This document shows positions 12,925 to 16,429 of a stretch of DNA of 16,429 nucleotides, one piece after another. The translations under genes and the position numbers were made by a program. This DNA is from JAUXEH01 sp965602945. Lineage in GTDB: Bacteria > Acidobacteriota > Aminicenantia > Aminicenantales > Aminicenantaceae. Position 1 is the stretch's first letter. Each line of letters begins with the position of its first letter. The stretch covers positions 1-16,429 of the forward strand of contig CBFDBC010000061.1 of assembly GCA_965602945.1 (NCBI GenBank). Reading direction: 5' to 3'. Below the pieces are notes generated by a model. It searched no databases. It saw nothing but the letters and a program-made list of their open reading frames with translations, and was not told the DNA's origin.

Positions 12925-14943
12925 ATGAAGAATATGACGGTGCTGTTGACTATGGTCTTGCTCTGCATCACTGCAGTCTCTGCCACAGCCGCTGCTACAG
13001 TCACAGTTTCTGCTGCAGCGTCCGCTACTAATCAAATCCATGAATTCAATCTCGAAAAATCAAAACTAGATCACGACACCAAAGGCACGCCGCTGCTGGA
13101 GGGAAATCTTGTATACCAGAGCTCACCGCCAGAGAAAATCACCAACCTCCCCACCGGACTATCCAATGTCGAATTCACATCGATTCCGCTTTTTCCGAAG
13201 TCTTTTCTCATTGGTATCAGAGGGGCCGACCGAAACGGTTCTGTACTCTACATTTTCGACCAGAACCATGACAACGATTTTTCGGATGAGATGCCCGTGC
13301 TTTTCACCAGCGAAGGAGACATCCGCACAGCCCGGATCCCCATCCGCTACAGCATCAACCTCAACAAGGAAAAAACAATCAAAGAGACAGAGCTCTCTCT
13401 CTACGAAAGGAGCCCAGGCAGGATCGAATATCACTTCAATGAATTGTGGGAGGCCACAATCATCATCGGCGGCGAAACACTTAACGTCGCTCTCCAGCGC
13501 TGGGCCATACTCTTTATTGATAACAATTTTTCGGGCTCCTATGACAAATTCTTTTCCACGGAGCACGAAATATTGGCCCTGGGAGGAAAATTCTTCCGAG
13601 TCCGGGCCGATTTTCAGGCTGAAAAACTAATACTGGAAGAGACAGACCGCACCCCTGTCGATCAGGGTTTCCCTGCTCCTGACTTCGATGTGCCGCTCTG
13701 GCAAAGCGAACAGACCCTCAACCTTGCGGATCAAAAGGGCAAACTCACCATCCTCACATTCTGGTCCCCTCTGTGCTCAGGATCCCGGGATCAGGCTGCC
13801 CTCTACAGCCGATTGGCCGAAGAACACAGAAGTGACTCTGCCGTTACATTCCTGGCTGTAACCAATGATGAGGCTGCGCTCAAAGACTATCTCAAAGACA
13901 ATCCCCATCATTTCCAACACACGATAAGCCCCGAACTGTGGGATCTTTACGGCGTCACCGCTCCATTCGTAACGTTCCTCATCGATACGGATGGAATGAT
14001 TTTGAAACGTTTTTTCCAATTTTCGGTAGAGATCGGAGAGGAAGTCAACCGATGGGTGAGGCGCATGCCCTCGAATGGAGATGCGGGTGTGCATGGATCG
14101 GTGGAACAGCCACGAGGTCCAAAAGCAAACGTTTTCTCAGGCACCTCGTACACGTACACCTACATCGCTGACTCTGACTTGAAGTCGGCCGTCCGGGTGT
14201 ACTTCCTGGGGACCTGCGGTTTTATGATTTCCGGCGGCGGGAAAACCATCCTGGTCGATGCTCTGTACAGACATCCAAGGATCGACATCGTGCGCACGCC
14301 GGATGATGTATTCACAAAGATGTTGAATCGTGAGTCCCCCTTTCAGCATGTCGAACTGATCCTGGTCTCACACAACCACTCGGACCACTTCACGACCAAC
14401 GTGGCCTACCCCTTTTTGACTAAACACCAGGAAACGCGTATGGTCGCCAACAAACACACCATCGCGCTCGCCCGAGAACAGGATCCTGAGATGTTCGAAA
14501 AGGTGAAGCACCAGATCGTAAACCTGACGCCCGAGTGGGGGACTCTGCACGAAGAGGCCGTCAACGGTGTGCCCTTAAAGACATATCTCGTCAGCCACTC
14601 CCCTCAGTCCAGACCTGAGGAGCGGGAGTATAGCGTATCCCATTTCCTACTCGATCTCGAAGGATTGAAGTTCCTGCACATGGGCGACATATACCACGAG
14701 GCGAATATCGAGTATTTCCGGCAATTCGGCCTGCAGAATGAACACATCGATGTGGTTTTCGCCGAAACCTGGGACTATGAAGCCGGCAAGACAGTCATGA
14801 ATGACTTCATCAAGCCCAAGCTATATGTGGTAATGCACAACAGATTCGGCGATGACAAGCTATATCAACGCATGCTGAAGACATTCCAACATACAATCGG
14901 GTTCACAAAACCGATGGAGCGAAAGATCTTCATTAAGAATTAA
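12925..14943 (+). CDS. exported thioredoxin-like / metallo-beta-lactamase-fold fusion protein (672 aa)
   Basis: I start at ATG 12925, not the upstream in-frame ATG at 12826, because AGGAGA lies four bases before it and a signal peptide follows (MKNMTVLLTMVLLCITAVSATA). Three parts are seen. Residues 40-245 are an unassigned beta-rich region with two acidic loops resembling Ca-binding loops (DQNHDNDFSDE and DNNFSGSYDKF). Residues 250-385 are a TlpA/AhpC-type thioredoxin fold with WSPLCSGS, where Cys284 is followed by Ser287 instead of the second Cys, and a cis-Pro region GVTAPFVTF. Residues 415-672 are a metallo-beta-lactamase fold of the UlaG-like type: HNHSDH at 483-488, His558, Asp588 in HMGDIYH and His638. 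The metal site looks complete. The combination suggests a secreted hydrolase with a monothiol thioredoxin partner domain; the substrate is unknown. Confidence 0.85.
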   Translation: MKNMTVLLTMVLLCITAVSATAAATVTVSAAASATNQIHEFNLEKSKLDHDTKGTPLLEGNLVYQSSPPEKITNLPTGLSNVEFTSIPLFPKSFLIGIRGADRNGSVLYIFDQNHDNDFSDEMPVLFTSEGDIRTARIPIRYSINLNKEKTIKETELSLYERSPGRIEYHFNELWEATIIIGGETLNVALQRWAILFIDNNFSGSYDKFFSTEHEILALGGKFFRVRADFQAEKLILEETDRTPVDQGFPAPDFDVPLWQSEQTLNLADQKGKLTILTFWSPLCSGSRDQAALYSRLAEEHRSDSAVTFLAVTNDEAALKDYLKDNPHHFQHTISPELWDLYGVTAPFVTFLIDTDGMILKRFFQFSVEIGEEVNRWVRRMPSNGDAGVHGSVEQPRGPKANVFSGTSYTYTYIADSDLKSAVRVYFLGTCGFMISGGGKTILVDALYRHPRIDIVRTPDDVFTKMLNRESPFQHVELILVSHNHSDHFTTNVAYPFLTKHQETRMVANKHTIALAREQDPEMFEKVKHQIVNLTPEWGTLHEEAVNGVPLKTYLVSHSPQSRPEEREYSVSHFLLDLEGLKFLHMGDIYHEANIEYFRQFGLQNEHIDVVFAETWDYEAGKTVMNDFIKPKLYVVMHNRFGDDKLYQRMLKTFQHTIGFTKPMERKIFIKN

Positions 14944-14945
14944 GG

Positions 14946-15051
14946 GCGCTCCGACCATCTTAACCTATTGAATTCAATTGTGTTAACACCTTAGAAGTAT
15001 GGAAATATCTCCTTAGAATACCGATTTTGGGGCCATTTTCATACATCTAAG
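14946..15051 (+). repeat. 106-bp intergenic element, copy C (type I head)
   Basis: GCGCTCCGACC begins at 14946, two bases after the stop of the fusion gene. The core is 14990-15051, with arms CTTAGAAGTATGGAAAT (14990-15006) and ATTTTCATACATCTAAG (15035-15051) complementary at 15 of 17 positions. Similarity to copies E and F continues for about 13 bases to an AAGCC at about 15064. A small ATTG/CAAT hairpin lies in the head region, as in E and F. Confidence 0.92.
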
Positions 15052-15240
15052 AGAATTAAAGCCATCCGTTTGTTCAATTGGGAAAAGTACATTTTGATCA
15101 GCAGTTGTAATCCATAAAGGACAATTCGCCGCAAACCATGCATGGCCAGCTATGCCAGGCCGCCAGAATTTCCATCATCTATCCTATTCATAATAAAGGC
15201 GTTAGATGGACTTCTAACATGGGGACACAGCATTTCGGCT
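15052..15240. other. gene-free stretch between copy C and the sigma-54-type promoter
   Basis: No convincing ORF is seen on either strand. It contains an A/T-rich tail after copy C, a G/C-rich patch around 15130-15165 with short self-complementary words (CATGCATG, and GGCC words around a GCTATGCC), and the palindrome at 15201-15218. It may serve as upstream regulatory DNA for the promoter that follows. Confidence 0.4.
15201..15218. promoter_or_regulatory. 6-bp inverted repeat upstream of the sigma-54-type promoter
   Basis: GTTAGA and TCTAAC are exact complements separated by six bases (TGGACT). The centre lies about 60 bases before the predicted transcription start. That is closer than the usual enhancer-binding site of a sigma-54 activator, but suitable for a second regulator. 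Function is not established. Confidence 0.3.
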
Positions 15241-15242
15241 TT

Positions 15243-15260
15243 TTGGCATAAATCATGCAA
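15243..15260 (+). promoter_or_regulatory. sigma-54 (RpoN)-type -24/-12 promoter
   Basis: TTGGCATAAATCATGCAA matches the known RpoN layout TGGCAC-N5-TTGC. The GG (15245-15246) and GC (15257-15258) dinucleotides have the required 12-base register and the TGGCA block is intact; the base before the -12 GC is the expected T. The predicted start of transcription is near 15270. That leaves a leader of about 17 bases containing GAGGGA before the ATG at 15287. Confidence 0.6.
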
Positions 15261-15286
15261 TCTAAACACACGCGAGGGATAGAACA

Positions 15287-15451
15287 ATGAACAATCTTTT
15301 CAATTATCCACTCTCAAGATGCAGCGTCCGCCGTGAATGGCACCCCACTCCGCACAGAAAAGCGGCTCGAACCGGCACACGAAGCACCCAGGAAAAACTC
15401 AACGTGCTGGCCAGACGCATCCGTGACGAACAGAACAAAAAACTAAACTAA
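15287..15451 (+). CDS. small basic protein of unknown function (54 aa)
   Basis: ATG 15287 has GAGGGA seven bases upstream and sits directly behind the sigma-54-type promoter, which is the main reason to believe this short frame. The product has 13 Lys/Arg against four Asp/Glu. It begins MNNLFNYPLSRC, has a central HPTPHRKAARTGTR stretch, and ends in a likely amphipathic helix (TQEKLNVLARRIRDEQNKK). No signal peptide or membrane segment is seen. It resembles nothing I recognise; a nucleic-acid-binding or partner-binding micro-protein would fit its charge. The next gene begins 81 bases downstream on the same strand and could be cotranscribed. Confidence 0.5.
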   Translation: MNNLFNYPLSRCSVRREWHPTPHRKAARTGTRSTQEKLNVLARRIRDEQNKKLN

Positions 15452-15532
15452 ACACACACACTAGCCTTGACGTATATAACATCAGCATCTGCAACCCAAA
15501 GGGGATACCAGCTTTTTAAGGAGGCTGCACTC

Positions 15533-16204
15533 ATGAAGCGAACCACTGTCACTTTAGCTCTTTTTCTAATCTTCATCCCCCTGCAGCTTTTTTCACAAGG
15601 ATGGGATGACCAAGTCCATGTCCACCTATATCCACAGGCCATTGTTCCCCAAGACAATCTCACGGATGGCCCAAGCGGCAGGACCTTTCGCATCGCCTCA
15701 GACACATTTCTTGTCTGGGTCGACCTCGCACCCGCCATGTTCTTCACACACGAGACGTGCTATGTTCTGATCTCCAAGAGCGGAGTCCGTGTCAAGCGAG
15801 GGAACTGGTGGCCCGTGCTCAACGGTAAGAGGGTTCTTTCAGGCCAACAGGGCCGGTATGCCCTCATCAGCCCGTTCGAAATGCCCCCGAATCTGGAAGG
15901 GCCACCCCCGGAAGAAGCGCTCTCCATCCATATTTTCCCCCGTGAACTCACTTCACTCGACCGGCTCCAGGACGGTCCCCTTGAGCGATTGTTTAGAATC
16001 CATGACAACTCAATGCTCATCTGGGTCGATCTTCTGCCTGGCGCATTTTTCGCGCACCCAACGGCTTACATCCTGATATCGAAACAAAACATCCGGGTTG
16101 AAGACGGGATCTGGTGGCCGGTACTGAATGGCCGGGAAGTCCTCTACGGACAGGAAAACAAAATCGGGATCATTTCTCCATTTAAGGTCTCACCAAAAAG
16201 ATAG
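15533..16204 (+). CDS. exported protein made of two tandem ~92-residue repeats (223 aa)
   Basis: The start at ATG 15533 is set by AAGGAGG eight bases upstream and a signal peptide (KRTTVTLALFLIFIPLQLFSQ); the frame also opens earlier at 15467 without such support. The mature protein is two copies of one domain, residues 28-119 and 130-221, offset by 102. Shared landmarks are H-x-(Y/F)-P, L-x-D-G-P, the strand LVWVDLAP or LIWVDLLP, the FF-x-H pair, (V/I)LISK, the block WWPVLNG with VL-x-GQ, and the closing ISPF. About half the positions are identical by eye. No catalytic motif is evident; conserved Trp, His and Asp could build a binding site. It may be cotranscribed with the 54-residue ORF under sigma-54 control. 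Function unknown. Confidence 0.85.
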   Translation: MKRTTVTLALFLIFIPLQLFSQGWDDQVHVHLYPQAIVPQDNLTDGPSGRTFRIASDTFLVWVDLAPAMFFTHETCYVLISKSGVRVKRGNWWPVLNGKRVLSGQQGRYALISPFEMPPNLEGPPPEEALSIHIFPRELTSLDRLQDGPLERLFRIHDNSMLIWVDLLPGAFFAHPTAYILISKQNIRVEDGIWWPVLNGREVLYGQENKIGIISPFKVSPKR

Positions 16205-16309
16205 TTAGACTGACGATTTTACCCCCAAAACTAGGCTTCTAAGGCGAAATTAATAGCCTTCTAAGGATTTATCTTGTTTATTTTCTTGATGTTGAAGTGG
16301 TCGGAGCAC
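16204..16309 (-). repeat. 106-bp intergenic element, copy D (type I head), overlapping the TPR gene end
   Basis: On the minus strand the head GTGCTCCGACC starts at 16309 within the TPR protein's reading frame and gives it its C-terminal tail. The core starts at 16265 and ends at 16204, which is the last base of the convergent gene's stop codon. The element therefore fills the whole gap between two converging genes. It shares TATAGATCG-GCTCCGACCACTTCA with copy G apart from one base. A nested AAGGC/GCCTT hairpin sits where copy G has AAGCC/GGCTT. Confidence 0.88.
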
Positions 16310-16429
16310 GATCTATACGGGAGCGGGCGTCTTTGACCTCAGGCAGATCCGGGTCGGCGGCCTTCCACAGATCGAGGAATCTCTCATACTGCTCCCTGGC
16401 CTTGACTGTAGAGCCCGTCTGCTCATACA
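16278..16429 (-). CDS. C-terminus of a tetratricopeptide-repeat protein (partial, 49 residues visible)
   Basis: The minus-strand frame is open from the window edge to TAA at 16280-16278. It reads the final TPR helix pair of a known arrangement, KAREQYERFLDLWKAADPDLPEVKDAR, as in the C-termini of TPR-bearing TolB-like or protein-kinase-type proteins ('YERFLxLWKDADPxxPEVxDARxRL'). The expected ending with leucine-rich residues is replaced after ARSR by IDRAPTTSTSRK, which is encoded by repeat copy D. The first eight of these residues are identical to the tail of the unrelated ABC exporter ending at 6489. The 5' end lies outside the window, so domain content upstream is unknown. Confidence 0.75.
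   Translation of the reverse strand, partial: YEQTGSTVKAREQYERFLDLWKAADPDLPEVKDARSRIDRAPTTSTSRK

Noticed and set aside
15100..15170. A cyclic-di-GMP (GEMM) riboswitch around GCCGCAAACCATG...GCCAGGCCGCC
   Set aside because: Only fragments resemble the motif. The first half with its GAAA-type loop is missing, and the stretch lies upstream of the predicted transcription start of the next gene.
2691..16309. The 106-bp elements as integron attC sites, since they follow genes and contain inverted repeats
   Set aside because: The ends lack the required RYYYAAC/GTTRRRY core sites, genes are in mixed orientations, many are too long for cassettes, and no integrase is seen.

Overview
The window looks like a chromosomal segment of a Gram-negative-type bacterium from the Acidobacteriota/Aminicenantes neighbourhood. 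This is inferred from three things: an FtsX/MacB-type permease that carries a permease-prefix domain and is coupled to a PadR regulator (a combination common in that group), many exported proteins of unknown function, and G+C-rich genes separated by A/T-rich spacers. No rRNA, tRNA, CRISPR array, transposase or integrase was recognised.

Layout. 1-150: a TolB-like coding fragment (+) meets a truncated transglutaminase-like gene (-) at an apparent breakpoint. 145-2600 (-): a three-gene set of envelope or export proteins (two-repeat lipoprotein, three-domain exported protein, truncated transglutaminase-like protein). 2860-6489 (+): two ABC exporter half-transporters forming a likely heterodimer with one degenerate ATP site. 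6722-9693 (-): a PadR repressor and an 880-residue FtsX/MacB-like permease joined by an ATGA overlap. 9879-10511 (+): a small HExxH membrane protein of M50 type, divergent from padR across a symmetrical promoter region. 10703-11947 (+): an exported beta-lactamase-family serine hydrolase. 12106-12768 (-): a signal-peptide-bearing SAM methyltransferase. 12925-14943 (+): an exported thioredoxin-fold/metallo-beta-lactamase fusion. 15243-16204 (+): a sigma-54-type promoter, a 54-residue basic ORF and a two-repeat exported protein. 16278-16429 (-): the C-terminus of a TPR protein that runs off the window.

The most striking feature is not a gene. Seven copies of a diverged element of exactly 106 bp fill the intergenic spaces (2691, 6464, 6611, 10486, 11951, 14946, 16204). 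They align by eye without an indel: an 11-bp head, 33 further bases, then a 62-nt core bounded by CTTAGA-like and TAAG motifs. In at least three copies the core folds as a 17-bp imperfect stem with substitutions on both arms. Six of the seven start at, or inside, the 3' end of a gene in the same orientation. In three genes the element supplies the last codons and the stop, so two unrelated proteins end in the same IDRAPTTS string. Two head subfamilies exist (GCGCTCCGACC and GGGGACGGACC). The family behaves like an ERIC/REP-type mobile or structural 3'-end element; I do not recognise it as a named family.

Functionally the window is dominated by envelope traffic and secreted proteins (exporter, permease, membrane protease, secreted hydrolase, secreted methyltransferase, thioredoxin-MBL protein, lipoprotein). 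The genes form short independent units rather than one pathway.
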